A stretch of DNA of 5,665 nucleotides from NCBI GenBank assembly GCA_946403565.1, contig CAMJAJ010000107.1, positions 1-5,665 of the forward strand. Reading direction: 5' to 3'. The stretch comes from an uncultured Treponema sp. Its GTDB lineage: Bacteria; Spirochaetota; Spirochaetia; Treponematales; Treponemataceae. The notes under the pieces were generated by a model, which saw only the letters and a list, made by a program, of their open reading frames with translations, was not told the DNA's origin and did no database searches. Of this stretch, positions 5,607 through 5,665 are shown piece after piece (the stretch's first letter is position 1; each line of letters starts with the position of its first letter). The translations under genes and the position numbers were made by a program.

Positions 5607-5665
5607 CTAGGCCTTCACGCTGCCGTTGACCAGGCGCTCGTCCTGGGCAAACTGGTCCTTCGCGG
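5607..5665 (-). CDS. 3' end of an unidentified gene
   Basis: The last 18 codons of a - strand gene that enters from the right edge, reading AKDQFAQDERLVNGSVKA before a TAG stop. All but one of these codons end in G or C, matching the coding bias of the window, and a strong terminator follows at 5534-5567. The other two frames give implausible peptides. The tail is too short for me to name the protein. A second in-frame stop (TAA) lies nine codons beyond the TAG. Confidence 0.6.
   Translation of the reverse strand, partial: AKDQFAQDERLVNGSVKA

Noticed and set aside
1..5665. CRISPR array, tRNA, rRNA or insertion sequence
   Set aside because: I saw no regularly spaced repeats, no cloverleaf-like or rRNA sequence, and no transposase or terminal inverted repeats on either strand.

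Overview
The window is a GC-rich bacterial chromosome segment, about 60% GC in the coding parts by eye, with strong G/C preference at third codon positions. It carries four complete genes, one small putative gene and the 3' end of a sixth. I suspect a spirochaete of the Treponema group. The grounds are the general look of the HD-GYP proteins, a poly-G tract next to a promoter, and a long A/T-centred intergenic palindrome. None of these is decisive, so the taxonomy is a low-confidence inference.

Layout: positions 1-119 hold a 43-nt hairpin and a promoter that abuts the first gene. On the + strand, 120-1394 encodes a GAF + HD-GYP protein with a complete set of catalytic motifs, a probable cyclic-di-GMP phosphodiesterase. 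It converges on a second HD-GYP gene on the - strand (1472-2785), and both end at one perfect 14-bp bidirectional terminator (1436-1467). The second protein keeps the GYP signature but has lost or changed several metal and catalytic residues, so it looks like a degenerate HD-GYP sensor or effector.

Upstream of it, also on the - strand, are an alpha/beta-hydrolase of the acetylesterase type (2884-3732, own terminator and promoter), a possible 66-residue very basic protein (3778-3978), about 220 bp of GC-rich sequence with no convincing gene (3979-4198), and a class C beta-lactamase-like serine hydrolase (4199-5377) with a clear promoter and Shine-Dalgarno. Upstream of that promoter lie a (GTGC)3 microsatellite and a run of ten G. 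The right edge holds the last 18 codons of another - strand gene and its terminator.

Functional reading: the left half is a pair of convergent second-messenger genes, one apparently active and one apparently degenerate. The right half holds two unrelated-fold serine esterases with separate promoters, neither with an export signal. I see no complete new system. The best leads are the poly-G tract, two near-identical promoters that imply almost leaderless mRNAs, and the altered HD-GYP active site.
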